This document shows positions 8,486 to 17,807 of a DNA stretch of 64,000 bases, piece after piece. The notes beneath the pieces are model-generated. The model was not told where the DNA came from. It searched no databases and saw only the letters and a program-made list of their open reading frames with translations. Every line of letters starts with the position of its first letter. Position 1 is the stretch's first letter. Source of the stretch: Ventosimonas gracilis (GTDB taxonomy: Bacteria; Pseudomonadota; Gammaproteobacteria; Pseudomonadales; Pseudomonadaceae). Where the stretch lies: NCBI RefSeq assembly GCF_001580025.1, contig NZ_LSZO01000211.1, positions 1 through 64,000 on the forward strand, in the 5' to 3' direction. Both the position numbers and the translations under genes were made by a program.

Positions 8486-9766
8486 TTATAACGCAGCAAA
8501 AGCCTGTTTTGCCGCATCCAGCGTCAAGGTAAGTTCCGTGTCGCCATGCGCGGCTGAAGTAAAGCCCGCTTCAAAGGCGCTCGGTGCAAGGTAAACCCCG
8601 CTTTGCAGCATCTGATGAAAGAAGCGGTTAAAACGCTCAAGGTTGCAGCCGGTTGCATCCGCAAAGCTGCGAATTTCGCGCTGCTCACTAAAAAACAGGC
8701 CAAACATGCCGCCCGCTTGAGTGGTGGTAAAAGGCACCCCCGTCGCATCGGCAAGCGCTTGCAGGCCGCGTAGCAGCGCCGTGGTGAAGTCGGTTAAACG
8801 CTGGTGGAAACCGCTCTCAGTGATTAAGCGCAAAGTGGCGAGCCCTGCGGCCATGGCGAGCGGATTGCCGGATAAGGTTCCCGCCTGATAAACCGGCCCT
8901 AACGGGGAAATCTGCTGCATGATTTCGCGCTTGCCACCAAAAGCACCCACCGGCATGCCGCCGCCGATAATTTTGCCGAAGGTCGATAAATCAGGCGTTA
9001 CGCCGTACAGCGCCTGCGCCCCGCCCAAGGCGACGCGAAAGCCGGTCATCACCTCGTCAAAAATCAGCACCACGCCGTGCTTGTCACAAGCCTCACGCAG
9101 TCCCTGCAAAAAGCCAGGCGCAGGCGGTACGCAGTTCATATTACCGGCGATCGGTTCGACAATAATGCAGGCGACTTGCTCGCGGGTTTCGTCCAATGTG
9201 CGCTCTACCGCTGCCAAGTCGTTAAAGGGCAAGGTTAAGGTATGACGGGCGAAGGCTTGTGGTACGCCAGGCGAGTTGGGCACGCCAAAGGTCAGTGCGC
9301 CGGAACCGGCTTTTACCAGCAGACTGTCGGAATGGCCGTGGTAGCAGCCTTCAAATTTGATAATGCTATCCCGACCGGTATAGCCACGGGCGAGGCGGAT
9401 GGCGCTCATGGTCGCCTCAGTGCCGGAATTGACCATGCGCACCATGTCCAGTGAAGGCACCAGGCTGCACAGCAAATCCGCCATTTCCACTTCCAACGCG
9501 GTGGGCGCGCCGTAGGACAGGCCGTGCTCCAGTTGACTGCGCACCGCCGCAAGCACTTGCGGGTGGCTGTGACCTAAAATCATCGGCCCCCAAGAGCCGA
9601 CGTAGTCCACATAGCGTTTGTCGTCCTCATCGATGACGTAAGCGCCTTCGGCGTGCTTAAAAAACAGCGGCGTGCCGCCGACGCTTTTAAAGGCGCGTAC
9701 CGGCGAATTAACGCCGCCGGGAATATGTTGCTGGGCGCGTTGGAACAGGCTTTGGGAACGGGACAT
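8486..9766 (-). CDS. hemL: Glutamate-1-semialdehyde 2,1-aminomutase
   Basis: A PLP enzyme that converts glutamate-1-semialdehyde to 5-aminolevulinate in the C5 haem pathway. It begins [20 protein letters not shown]; the PLP lysine lies in [18 protein letters not shown], and [11 protein letters not shown] carries the PLP-ring aspartate. At 426 residues it has the family length. SD AAGAGAT precedes the ATG. The order thiD-thiE-hemL on one strand is conserved in Pseudomonas; only about 11 bp separate hemL from the thiE stop. Confidence 0.97.
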   Translation of the reverse strand: MSRSQSLFQRAQQHIPGGVNSPVRAFKSVGGTPLFFKHAEGAYVIDEDDKRYVDYVGSWGPMILGHSHPQVLAAVRSQLEHGLSYGAPTALEVEMADLLCSLVPSLDMVRMVNSGTEATMSAIRLARGYTGRDSIIKFEGCYHGHSDSLLVKAGSGALTFGVPNSPGVPQAFARHTLTLPFNDLAAVERTLDETREQVACIIVEPIAGNMNCVPPAPGFLQGLREACDKHGVVLIFDEVMTGFRVALGGAQALYGVTPDLSTFGKIIGGGMPVGAFGGKREIMQQISPLGPVYQAGTLSGNPLAMAAGLATLRLITESGFHQRLTDFTTALLRGLQALADATGVPFTTTQAGGMFGLFFSEQREIRSFADATGCNLERFNRFFHQMLQSGVYLAPSAFEAGFTSAAHGDTELTLTLDAAKQAFAAL

Positions 9767-9777
9767 GGCAAATCTCT

Positions 9778-10407
9778 TTAATTAAACAGCGCCGCAAAAG
9801 CGCGGGCGCGACTTTCCACGGCAGCGGCTGTATTTTGTGCAAATAAATCGTGCACCACGGCGAGCATGGTCGCGCCGTTATGCAGCAATGGCTGCGCATT
9901 ATCCAGCGTTATGCCGCCGATGGCGACCAAAGGCAGGTTAAAACGCTGTGCGGCGCTTTGTAGCACCGATAAATCAGCGGGCTGTGCATCCTGCTTGGTC
10001 TGTGACGGGAAAAAACGGCCAAAGGCAAGATAGCTTGCACCTTCAGATCGAGCCTGTTCGGCCAGTTGCAAGCTATCGTGACAGGTCGCGCCGATAATGG
10101 CGTGCTCGCCTAAACGCGCCCGTGCTTCGGCAATCGAGCCATCCTGCTGCCCCAAATGCAGCCCGACGTTTAAGTAGGCGGCCAATTCAAGGTCATCATT
10201 GATAATCAGATACGCTTGGTAACGCTGGCAAAGCTGCGCCAGTTGGCGGGCTTCGCGCAAACGCCTGGCGTGATTTTGGGATTTGTCGCGGTATTGCAGC
10301 AGCTTTGCACCACCACGCAGCGCCGCTTCGCAGTAAGGCAGCAGCTTGTCGTTTGCCAAAAGCTCGCTATCGGTAATGGCGTAAAGCCCTTGACTCCCCT
10401 TAAGCAT
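9778..10407 (-). CDS. thiE: Thiamine-phosphate synthase
   Basis: Couples HMP-pyrophosphate and thiazole phosphate to thiamine phosphate. The TIM-barrel motifs [41 protein letters not shown] and [11 protein letters not shown] are in family order. I start at ATG 10407 ([12 protein letters not shown]), overlapping the thiD stop by 8 nt. A longer open frame upstream lies inside thiD and is not coding. About 209 residues, normal length. Translationally coupled to thiD. Confidence 0.95.
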   Translation of the reverse strand: MLKGSQGLYAITDSELLANDKLLPYCEAALRGGAKLLQYRDKSQNHARRLREARQLAQLCQRYQAYLIINDDLELAAYLNVGLHLGQQDGSIAEARARLGEHAIIGATCHDSLQLAEQARSEGASYLAFGRFFPSQTKQDAQPADLSVLQSAAQRFNLPLVAIGGITLDNAQPLLHNGATMLAVVHDLFAQNTAAAVESRARAFAALFN

Positions 10408-11218
10408 CACAGTGCAGCGGCAGGCGACGCGGGACAAATTGGCCGCGGCCGGGGCGTTCGGCATCACGCAGCGTGCGCCATGTGTAATTAAGCGCCGATT
10501 GCACCGCCGAAGGCAGTGCTTCGCCAAGCGCGAGCCGTCCGGCCAAGCTGCTGGCGAGTGTGCAACCAGAGCCGTGATAGACCCCCGGCAGACGTGGGCA
10601 GGTAAAGACTTCACGCGTGCCTTCTGTGCTGTACAGGCGGTTATGGACATCGGCCTCATCGCCGTGTCCACCGGTAATTAACAGATACTGGCCGCGTGCC
10701 ATGTTGGGCAGCAGCTTACCTGCGCATTCATCGGCGCTGCCATCCGGCAAACCGGCAAGCAGGCGCGCCTCCGGCAGATTGGGCGTGGCAATGCGGGCAA
10801 TGGGCAGAATCTGTTCGCCGATGGCCTGCCCCACTTCATCACAACCTAATGAGCCGCCGCCTGCCGCACGCAGCACCGGATCGCAGACCAAAGGCACATC
10901 CGGCAGCATCTGCCTAATATGCAGAACCGCCTCAACCACTTCCAGCGAACCGAGCATGCCGAGCTTAATCGCTGCGACCGGCATATCGGCCATCACCGCC
11001 TGAGCCTGCGCCAAAATCCACGCTTTATCCAATACACGAAAATCCAGCACATTTTGCGTGTCCTGCACGGTGAGCGCGGTGACGGCAACCGCCGCCTGGC
11101 AGTGCTGCGCCAGCAGGGCTTCAATATCGGCTTGCAGACCCGCTCCGCCGGAAGGGTCGTGACCGGACAGGCACAGCACCACAGGGCGTGCCGGGGGGCG
11201 GGAAAGGTATTGGCTCAT
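10400..11218 (-). CDS. thiD: Hydroxymethylpyrimidine/phosphomethylpyrimidine kinase
   Basis: Phosphorylates HMP and HMP-P for thiamine synthesis. Ribokinase-fold motifs: [18 protein letters not shown] at the N-terminus, [18 protein letters not shown], and the anion-hole [15 protein letters not shown] near the C-terminus. 272 residues. AAGAGCGAG precedes the ATG. It is the first gene of the thiD-thiE-hemL run, transcribed away from the phasin. Confidence 0.95.
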   Translation of the reverse strand: MSQYLSRPPARPVVLCLSGHDPSGGAGLQADIEALLAQHCQAAVAVTALTVQDTQNVLDFRVLDKAWILAQAQAVMADMPVAAIKLGMLGSLEVVEAVLHIRQMLPDVPLVCDPVLRAAGGGSLGCDEVGQAIGEQILPIARIATPNLPEARLLAGLPDGSADECAGKLLPNMARGQYLLITGGHGDEADVHNRLYSTEGTREVFTCPRLPGVYHGSGCTLASSLAGRLALGEALPSAVQSALNYTWRTLRDAERPGRGQFVPRRLPLHCDA

Positions 11219-11393
11219 GGCTCGCTCTTCACCAACAAAGGACGCGCAAGGGTAGCGGGTTTTGCCCGTTTAAGCCATTTTTAGCCATTTTTATGCGAGG
11301 CAATAAAAAAGCAGTAAAAAAGCAGTAAAAAGCTTCGCAATGGCCGCTTTGCGACCCGTAAATAGGCGAAAGCGACAGATTCCCATTATTTTG

Positions 11394-11443
11394 TTGCACT
11401 GCACAAAAAAGTGCTTGCAATTATTTTTGTGCAGTGCAATATT
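11394..11443 (+). promoter_or_regulatory. Operator-like 16-bp inverted repeat over the phasin promoter
   Basis: TTGCACTGCACAAAAA (11394-11409) and its exact reverse complement TTTTTGTGCAGTGCAA (11424-11439) flank a 14-bp centre. Within and beside it, TTGCAA (11415-11420), 17 bp and AATATT (11438-11443) form a plausible sigma-70 promoter. TGCACTGCA-type sequences are the known binding pattern of PhaR-class regulators of phasin genes, so a PhaR-like repressor is a reasonable guess. The upstream stretch also has short direct repeats, AGCCATTTTT twice (11273-11292) and GCAGTAAAAA twice (11311-11331), and no gene. Confidence 0.6.
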
Positions 11444-11501
11444 AGCTTCCACGCAAGTCAAAGCATTGAAACCGAATTTACCCCTCAATCAGGAGACACC
11501 T

Positions 11502-12074
11502 ATGTCCTTCTTTGATGTTGAAAAACTGAACGCGGCACAAAAAGCCAATATCGACCTGCTGCAACAGGTTGCTGGCAAACTGTTTGAAAGCGCCGAGCAA
11601 CTCGGTCAATTGCAGTTTAAAACCCTGCGTGCCAGCGCCGATGCGCAAATTGAAAACCTGCGTAAACTGAGCGAAACCCGTGACCCGCAGGCATTTTTGG
11701 ATTGGCAAGGCGCTTTCGCACAGAAAGCCGCGCAAGCCGAACAAGTGCTGGAATTTAACCGCAAGGTCTACGAACTGATTTCCAGCACGCAAAGCGAAAT
11801 CAGCAAGCTCGCCGAGCGCCAAGTGGCCTCTGGCAGCCAGCAAGTGCAGGAATTGGTCGAAACCATCGCCAAAAACGCACCGGCTGGTGCGGAACCTGCT
11901 GTTGCGGTGCTGCGTTCAGCACTGGAAACCGCTGGCAATGTCTACGAAAGCGCACAAAAAGCCGCCAAACAGGCCGCTGAAATCGCTGAAAACGGTATTG
12001 CTGCGGCAACCACCGCTGCCAACCAAGCCACCCGCGAAGCCAGCAAAGCCGCCAGTGGCAAAAAAGCCGCCTAA
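11502..12074 (+). CDS. phaP: Phasin family protein (polyhydroxyalkanoate granule-associated)
   Basis: A 190-residue amphipathic-helix protein beginning MSFFDVEKLNAAQKANIDLL, with long Q/E/A-rich helices (QAEQVLEFNRKVYELIS) and an Ala/Lys-rich tail ending GKKAA. This layout fits the phasin_2 family that coats PHA storage granules. SD AGGAG 6-7 nt before ATG 11502; the frame is open further upstream but that part is the regulatory region. A strong terminator follows. No PHA synthase or depolymerase gene is in this window. The symbol is by family, not by a close match. Confidence 0.8.
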   Translation: MSFFDVEKLNAAQKANIDLLQQVAGKLFESAEQLGQLQFKTLRASADAQIENLRKLSETRDPQAFLDWQGAFAQKAAQAEQVLEFNRKVYELISSTQSEISKLAERQVASGSQQVQELVETIAKNAPAGAEPAVAVLRSALETAGNVYESAQKAAKQAAEIAENGIAAATTAANQATREASKAASGKKAA

Positions 12075-12092
12075 GCGACTTTAAGCTAAAAG

Positions 12093-12122
12093 AAAAGGCG
12101 ACCTGAAAAGGTCGCCTTTTTT
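12093..12122 (+). terminator. Rho-independent terminator of the phasin gene
   Basis: AAAAGGCGACCT / AGGTCGCCTTTT stem with a GAAA-type loop, followed by TT. Starts about 20 bp after the phasin stop. Confidence 0.9.
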
Positions 12123-12144
12123 ATGGGTGCTTTTTTTATGGGTA

Positions 12145-12180
12145 AATAAAAAGAGCCAGCTATTTTAAGGCTGGCTCTTT
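12145..12180 (-). terminator. Rho-independent terminator of ompW
   Basis: AAAGAGCCAGC / GCTGGCTCTTT stem with a 9-nt loop. Read on the minus strand it is followed by a T-run (12145-12150). Confidence 0.88.
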
Positions 12181-12197
12181 GACAAGCGGGGAAGCGA

Positions 12198-12869
12198 TTA
12201 GAACTTATAACCCACGCCCATCATATAAACCAAGGGATCTACGTCCAAGTCCACTTTGACTCTAGCGCCGTTGAGTTTAGTAGTGCCGGTGGTCTTAATA
12301 TCGATATAGCGCATTTGGGCATTAAATAAAAAGTTGTCGCCAAGATCGATATCCATGCCGATTTGCGCAGCCCAGCCAAATGAGTCTTTAACATCCAAGC
12401 CGCTAAAGCCGTTTTTTTCTGCAGAGCTTTTTAGGCTGCTGTCAAAGAACCAAGTGTAATTAATCCCGGCTCCCAGATAAGGTTGAACCACTTCACTATT
12501 GCCAAGCGGGTAATAAACCAGGCTTAGGGTCGGCGGCAAGTGGCGGGTTGTACCGAGTTTGCCGTCTAGACCGCCACCAACTCCTTTAATCCCAATATTG
12601 TGTTTGAAAGGAGTCGCCGCCAGCAGTTCAACGCCCAAGTAGTCGCTGAACATATAGGCGAAGTTCAGGCCAAGCTGGGTATTGCTGTTGAGCGTGGCTT
12701 TGCTTCCAGCGATTGCTGCTCCGCCGGCCTTGATTTTGCTGCTTTTTTCGTGCGGGTCTACCTTAACGGCACCGGCGCGAACGACAATATCACCCGCTTG
12801 ATGTGCCATGGCGAGCGGGCTAGCCAAGGCCAAGGCGGCGATAGCGGCGCGAGAAAAACTTTTTTTCAT
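12198..12869 (-). CDS. ompW: OmpW-family outer membrane protein
   Basis: An eight-stranded beta-barrel of about 223 residues. The signal peptide MKKSFSRAAIAALALASPL is cleaved near MAHQA; the mature start AGDIVVRAGAVKVDP and the end DVDPLVYMMGVGYKF are typical of OmpW. It forms a small channel for hydrophobic molecules. I start at ATG 12869, with AGGGAG 6-7 nt upstream; the open frame extends further but without signal-peptide logic. A possible Anr/FNR site lies upstream. Confidence 0.92.
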   Translation of the reverse strand: MKKSFSRAAIAALALASPLAMAHQAGDIVVRAGAVKVDPHEKSSKIKAGGAAIAGSKATLNSNTQLGLNFAYMFSDYLGVELLAATPFKHNIGIKGVGGGLDGKLGTTRHLPPTLSLVYYPLGNSEVVQPYLGAGINYTWFFDSSLKSSAEKNGFSGLDVKDSFGWAAQIGMDIDLGDNFLFNAQMRYIDIKTTGTTKLNGARVKVDLDVDPLVYMMGVGYKF

Positions 12870-12942
12870 GATTGCTCCCTGATCTTTTAAGAATAAAAAT
12901 AGACATCCAAATAAATTATGCCCAAGTCGTTTTGTGCAGACA

Positions 12943-12956
12943 TTGACTTGGCTCAA
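12943..12956. promoter_or_regulatory. Possible Anr/FNR box upstream of ompW
   Basis: TTGACTTGGCTCAA approximates the TTGAT-N4-ATCAA consensus, with one mismatch in each half. It is about 75 bp before the ompW start. ompW is under FNR control in E. coli. The site is weak. Confidence 0.3.
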
Positions 12957-13071
12957 TGCTTATCAAGCCTTGAGAGCCGCGAATGGTAACAGATAGGCGA
13001 TATAAGGTTGCCATTGCGATAGTTTATTAAACAGTAGTGGGTTGTTTTAATCGGTCAAAGAGATACTGCTT

Positions 13072-16000
13072 GTGATAGCGCTCAAACGCCTGATGCTTGG
13101 ACTGGCGGCCTTGCTGGTGCTGGCCTTGTTGGCCGCTGTACTGCTGCTCGTCAGCACAACCGGCAGTCGCTGGCTGCTGGCACAGGTGCCCGGTTTGCAA
13201 GTGCAAGACTTTGACGGGCGCTTGCTTAAGTCTTGGCAAGCGCAGCGTTTGATTTGGCAAGAAAACGGCCAGAGGGTGGCGTTGTCCGATGTACAAATGG
13301 CTATAAATCCCGCTTGTCTGCTGCACTTAACACTTTGTGTAGAACAACTTAAGGTTGGACGACTTGACCTGCATCTGCCGCCTGCTTCGAAAGGCGAGGC
13401 CGATACTGCGCCACTGTATCTGCCGCCGCTACGCTTACCGCTTCTCGCCTTGGAGCTTTCCCAAGTGCAGCTTGGCCGCTTGTATCTGGATACGGACGAA
13501 TGGCTTACTGAGGTTAATCTGCAAGCTCACTGGAGCGGTCATAACGTTGTTATTGAACAAGCCCGCGCCCGCCAGCAAGGACGATTGATCACCTTATCCT
13601 GCGAGTTGCAGATGCAGAAAAACTGGCCGCTTAATGCAGCGGCGCAGCTTTTTCTGCCTGCACCTGATGGCGAAGAGTGGCAGCTTAAGCTCACGGCCAG
13701 CGGCAATCTGCTTGAAACCCTCGCCGTACAAGGACAAAGCCAAGGCTGGCTTAACGCGCAGATAGGCGGGAGTATTACGCCGCTTGCGCAGCATTTGCCG
13801 CTTAACCTTGAGCTTGACAGCGAACAACCGCCGTTTTTGGGATTGCCGGATAATCTGCAATTGAGCCAGTTGCAAGTAAACGCCAGTGGCGACGGGGAAA
13901 CCGGTTATCAGATAAAAGCCCGCGCGAACTTGGCTGACACCGCGGATAACCAACCGCCATTGACTGTCCATCTGCAAGCCTTGGCTTTTCATAAGCAGGT
14001 CGAGATTAAGCAGTTACAACTGGCTGCAAGCGATACTCAGTCATTAACCGCCTCTGGCGTTATCCGCCTGCAACCAGGCTTAACGGCGCAGCTTGATTTG
14101 CACGGGCGGGATTTTCCTTGGCAGCGGCTGTATCCGCTTGAACAATTGCCGCTGGCACTCAGGCAAATCAATGCCAAGGTGCAGTACGAAAATGGGCAGT
14201 ACCTGGGCGATTTTGCGACAGAGCTTGGCGGGGCAGGCGCAAATGTCAGCTTAAGCGGCCCATTTGCAGGCGATTTAACGCAGCTAACCTTGAGCGATTT
14301 GCAACTAAAAACCGATGCTGGCGGCGCGCAGGGAAAGCTCCATGTGCAGTTCGCCGATGCTCTGGCCTGGCAGCTTGCATTGACTTTGCACCAGCTTAAT
14401 CCGGCATTTTGGCTGGATGAGCTGCCCGGGCAGCTTTCCGGTTCGCTAAGCAGCCAAGGGAAATGGCAAGGCGCGGCGCTGCAGGGCGATTTGGCCTTTG
14501 ACCTTAACGGCAAACTGCGCGGGCAGCCGGCGCATTTGTTGGCCGAAGGGCAGGGCAGTCAAGCCCAGTGGAATCTTAAGCGGCTGAATATACAGCTTGG
14601 CAATAATCGGCTTAACGGCACAGCCAGTGGCGCGGGCGAGCAGTTGCAGGCCGACTTGACCTTAACGCTGGCGCAGCTTAAACAGCTTTGGCCTGAACTT
14701 TCCGGCAGTGCCAATGGGCGCATTCAGCTACATGGCACACTGATCAGGCCGCAAGGTACGGTGCAGCTTGCCGCGCAAAAACTGATCTTGGCCGAGCAAT
14801 CCATTGGCGCACTGAATATCGACGGCCAATTCTTGGAAGATAACGGTACGCTGCAACTGCTCGCTACGGATATAGACGCGCTTGGACAGCGTTTTTCCCG
14901 TCTTGCGCTAAACACGCGCCAAAAAGGCGCAGAGCAGCAATTGATCGGTGAATTGAACGGCAAATGGCGCGGTGAATTAGTTAAAGCGGCATTTGCACTG
15001 AACGGGCAATACCAAGTGCTTGGCTCAGGCTGGCAGTGGCTGGGCGATTTGCGAAGGTTTGAGCTTTCCGGCTACGGGCAGGATTGGCAACTGAGCAAAC
15101 CGACCCGCCTTGAAAAACAAGCCGACGGGCCGTTAAGCCTCGCCGCCCATTGCCTGCAAAGCGCCGCGGCAAGCCTGTGCGCCGATAACCTTAAGCTGCT
15201 GCCGCAAGTGCGCCTGAACTACCGCCTGCAAAACTTTGACTTGGCCAGTCTTGCCTTTTGGCTGCCGGATAATCTGCGCCTCGCCGGATCCGTTTTTGGC
15301 GAGCTGGCGCTGGACCTTTCCACTGAATTAAACGGTTCGCTGCGCCTTGCAAGCGAAAGCGGCACGCTGCGCGTGCAGCAAGAAGAAAAGTGGCTGGATT
15401 TGCCTTGGCAGCGTTTTACCCTTAACGGGCAAATGAATAAAACGGCGATTGACGGGGCGCTGGATTTTCAAAGCAAAGTGCTGGGTAGCTTTACCGCAGC
15501 GCTGCAAATTAATCCCGATCTAGCGGATAAACCCATTCACGGGCAGTGGCAGGTGGACGGGCTTGACCTCGCCTTGCTGCTGCCTTTTTTGCCGCAGCTT
15601 AGCGATTTAGGCGGCCAGCTTTCTGGCCAAGGGCGAGTGCAAGGCGCTTTACTTGCCCCACAAATCGAGGCCGATATGGCGCTTAAACAGGGGCAAATCA
15701 GCGGCGCGGATTTGCCGCTCAAGCTGCATCAGCTTGAATTTGCCGCCCGTGTGCGCGGCGAGCAGATGCAACTTGGCGGCGGTTTTGCCAGCGGTGAACA
15801 GGGACGCGGCGCACTGAACGGGCAGCTATCTTGGCAGCAAGGGCTATCTGGCGAGATTCACCTAAGCGGCGAAAAACTGCCGGTTTCCCTGCCGCCTTAT
15901 GCGCAGTTGCAGGTTTTTCCCGATTTAACGCTGCATCTTGCTGAAGACAAACTGTCCATCGATGGACGTATTCAAGTGCCAAGCGGCGCGATTGAAATCC

Positions 16001-16773
16001 ACAGCCTGCCGCCTTCGGTGGTGCGTCCATCAATGGACGCTTCGGTGGTCGGGCGAGAAGTTGGTCCCCGTGCTCAGCACAGCATCGGCATGAATATCGC
16101 GCTGCAAGTCGGCAGCGAACGGGTCAGCTTTAACGGCTTTGGCTTGCAGGCTACACTTGCCGGCGCACTGCATATCGGCGATAACTTAAGCACTCAGGGC
16201 GAGCTTAATTTGCGCGGCGGGCGTTACCGCTCCTATGGACAAAACCTTAAAGTGCGCCGCGCCCGTTTACTGTTTACCGGCTCATTGCAGCAGCCTTTTA
16301 TTGATATTGAAGCGGTGCGCGAGGTGGACAATCTGGTCGCTGGGCTTCGCATCAGCGGTTCAGCCGATAGGCCGCAGACGCGGATTTTCGCCGAGCCTTC
16401 GATGAGCGATGAACAGGCGCTGTCGTACTTGGTGCTGGGCAAACCGCTGGGCAGTGATGCTGAAGGCAGCAATGATTTACTGCTAAAAGCCGCGCTGGGA
16501 TTGGGGCTTGCCGGTGGCGAAACGCTGACTGAGCGTTTTGGCGAGCAAATAGGCCTTTCAAATTTTGAATTGGGCACCCAAGGCAGTGGGGAAAATACCC
16601 AAGTAATGGTTAGCGGCACGCTCGCTAATCGACTGTCCGTAAGTTACGGCGTGGGGCTGTTTGAGCCGCAAGGCACCCTCGCCCTGCGCTACCAACTCAC
16701 TCGCAGCCTCTATCTGGAAGTCGCCAGCAGCCTCGCCAATTCACTGGATTTGCTGTACCGGCGGGATTTTTAA
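13072..16773 (+). CDS. tamB: Translocation and assembly module protein TamB
   Basis: A 1233-residue AsmA-like bridge protein that spans the periplasm and supports phospholipid transport and outer membrane protein assembly. A single N-terminal membrane anchor (LMLGLAALLVLALLAAVLLL) is followed by very long beta-rich repeats and the conserved C-terminal DUF490 domain: SGSADRPQTRIFAEPSMSDE, YLVLGKPL, then an ending in DLLYRRDF with a terminal aromatic residue. GTG start; its Shine-Dalgarno is poor, so the exact start is uncertain. Its usual partner tamA is not next to it: the upstream gene is ompW, on the opposite strand. Confidence 0.92.
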   Translation: MIALKRLMLGLAALLVLALLAAVLLLVSTTGSRWLLAQVPGLQVQDFDGRLLKSWQAQRLIWQENGQRVALSDVQMAINPACLLHLTLCVEQLKVGRLDLHLPPASKGEADTAPLYLPPLRLPLLALELSQVQLGRLYLDTDEWLTEVNLQAHWSGHNVVIEQARARQQGRLITLSCELQMQKNWPLNAAAQLFLPAPDGEEWQLKLTASGNLLETLAVQGQSQGWLNAQIGGSITPLAQHLPLNLELDSEQPPFLGLPDNLQLSQLQVNASGDGETGYQIKARANLADTADNQPPLTVHLQALAFHKQVEIKQLQLAASDTQSLTASGVIRLQPGLTAQLDLHGRDFPWQRLYPLEQLPLALRQINAKVQYENGQYLGDFATELGGAGANVSLSGPFAGDLTQLTLSDLQLKTDAGGAQGKLHVQFADALAWQLALTLHQLNPAFWLDELPGQLSGSLSSQGKWQGAALQGDLAFDLNGKLRGQPAHLLAEGQGSQAQWNLKRLNIQLGNNRLNGTASGAGEQLQADLTLTLAQLKQLWPELSGSANGRIQLHGTLIRPQGTVQLAAQKLILAEQSIGALNIDGQFLEDNGTLQLLATDIDALGQRFSRLALNTRQKGAEQQLIGELNGKWRGELVKAAFALNGQYQVLGSGWQWLGDLRRFELSGYGQDWQLSKPTRLEKQADGPLSLAAHCLQSAAASLCADNLKLLPQVRLNYRLQNFDLASLAFWLPDNLRLAGSVFGELALDLSTELNGSLRLASESGTLRVQQEEKWLDLPWQRFTLNGQMNKTAIDGALDFQSKVLGSFTAALQINPDLADKPIHGQWQVDGLDLALLLPFLPQLSDLGGQLSGQGRVQGALLAPQIEADMALKQGQISGADLPLKLHQLEFAARVRGEQMQLGGGFASGEQGRGALNGQLSWQQGLSGEIHLSGEKLPVSLPPYAQLQVFPDLTLHLAEDKLSIDGRIQVPSGAIEIHSLPPSVVRPSMDASVVGREVGPRAQHSIGMNIALQVGSERVSFNGFGLQATLAGALHIGDNLSTQGELNLRGGRYRSYGQNLKVRRARLLFTGSLQQPFIDIEAVREVDNLVAGLRISGSADRPQTRIFAEPSMSDEQALSYLVLGKPLGSDAEGSNDLLLKAALGLGLAGGETLTERFGEQIGLSNFELGTQGSGENTQVMVSGTLANRLSVSYGVGLFEPQGTLALRYQLTRSLYLEVASSLANSLDLLYRRDF

Positions 16774-16839
16774 TCGCGCAGGGAAACCTTGTATCCGGCT
16801 TGCGGCATAATGCGCGGCTTTATTTCAAGGAACATTGGC

Positions 16840-17763
16840 ATGTGGTTTCGCAATCTGCTGGTTTATCGCTTTACCCAAGACATCAATCTGGATGCCGAAC
16901 ACCTGGCTAAGGCACTGACCGCCAAAGCGGCCAAACCTTGTGCCAGCGGCGAGCTTTTTAGCTACGGCTTTAGCGCACCGCTTGGCAAGGGCGCGGATGC
17001 GCCGCTGGTGCATGCCAGCGGCGACTTTTTACTGATAGCGGCGAGCAAGGAGGAACGCCTGCTGCCGGGTGCGGTGGTCAAAGACGCGCTCAAAGAAAAA
17101 ATTGAGGAAATTGAAAGCGCGCAGATGCGCAAGGTCTACCGCAAAGAGCGCGAGCAGATGCAAGATGAAATCGTGCAATCCTTGCTGCCGCGTGCCTTTA
17201 TCCGCCGTTCGCAGACCTTGGCCGCTATTGCGCCAAAGCTTGGCTTGTTGCTGGTCAATGGAGCCAGTGCCAATCGAGCGGAAGAGTTACTGACAACGCT
17301 GCGCGAAGCCATTGGCTCGCTGCCGCTGCGTCCGGTTTCGGTAAAAATCGCGCCCAGTGCGACGCTAACCGATTGGCTAAAAAACCAAAAAGCCGCCGAC
17401 GGCTTTGTTTTGCAAGGCGACTGCGAACTGCGTGATACCCATGAAGACGGCGGAATAGTGCGCTGCCAGCGGCAGGATTTAGCCAGTGAAGAAATCCAGC
17501 TTCATCTTGCAAGCGGCAAAATCGTCACTCAACTGGCGCTGGATTGGCAGGAAAAAATCACCTTTGTGCTCGATGACAAACTGGTGATCAAGCGCCTGCG
17601 TTTTGCTGACCTTTTAACCGAACAAGCCGCAACCGACGGCGGCGATGACGCGCTAGCCGAACAGGACGCGAGCTTTACCTTGATGATGCTGACCTTAAGC
17701 GAGTTTTTGTCGGCTCTGTTTGAAGCCTTGGGCGGCGAGGAATTACCCGAACCACGCCGCTAA
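16840..17763 (+). CDS. rdgC: Recombination-associated protein RdgC
   Basis: A ring-shaped dimer that coats double-stranded DNA and limits RecA loading. Begins [15 protein letters not shown], a family signature, and contains [20 protein letters not shown] and the conserved DFADL-type segment [10 protein letters not shown]. 307 residues, typical. ATG 16840 has AAGGA 8 nt upstream; the longer open frame from 16789 lacks family-like sequence. Confidence 0.95.
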   Translation: MWFRNLLVYRFTQDINLDAEHLAKALTAKAAKPCASGELFSYGFSAPLGKGADAPLVHASGDFLLIAASKEERLLPGAVVKDALKEKIEEIESAQMRKVYRKEREQMQDEIVQSLLPRAFIRRSQTLAAIAPKLGLLLVNGASANRAEELLTTLREAIGSLPLRPVSVKIAPSATLTDWLKNQKAADGFVLQGDCELRDTHEDGGIVRCQRQDLASEEIQLHLASGKIVTQLALDWQEKITFVLDDKLVIKRLRFADLLTEQAATDGGDDALAEQDASFTLMMLTLSEFLSALFEALGGEELPEPRR

Positions 17764-17807
17764 ATCTGCCCCCGTGCGGTGGGTTTAAACCGCGCGGAGT
17801 CTTCTTG

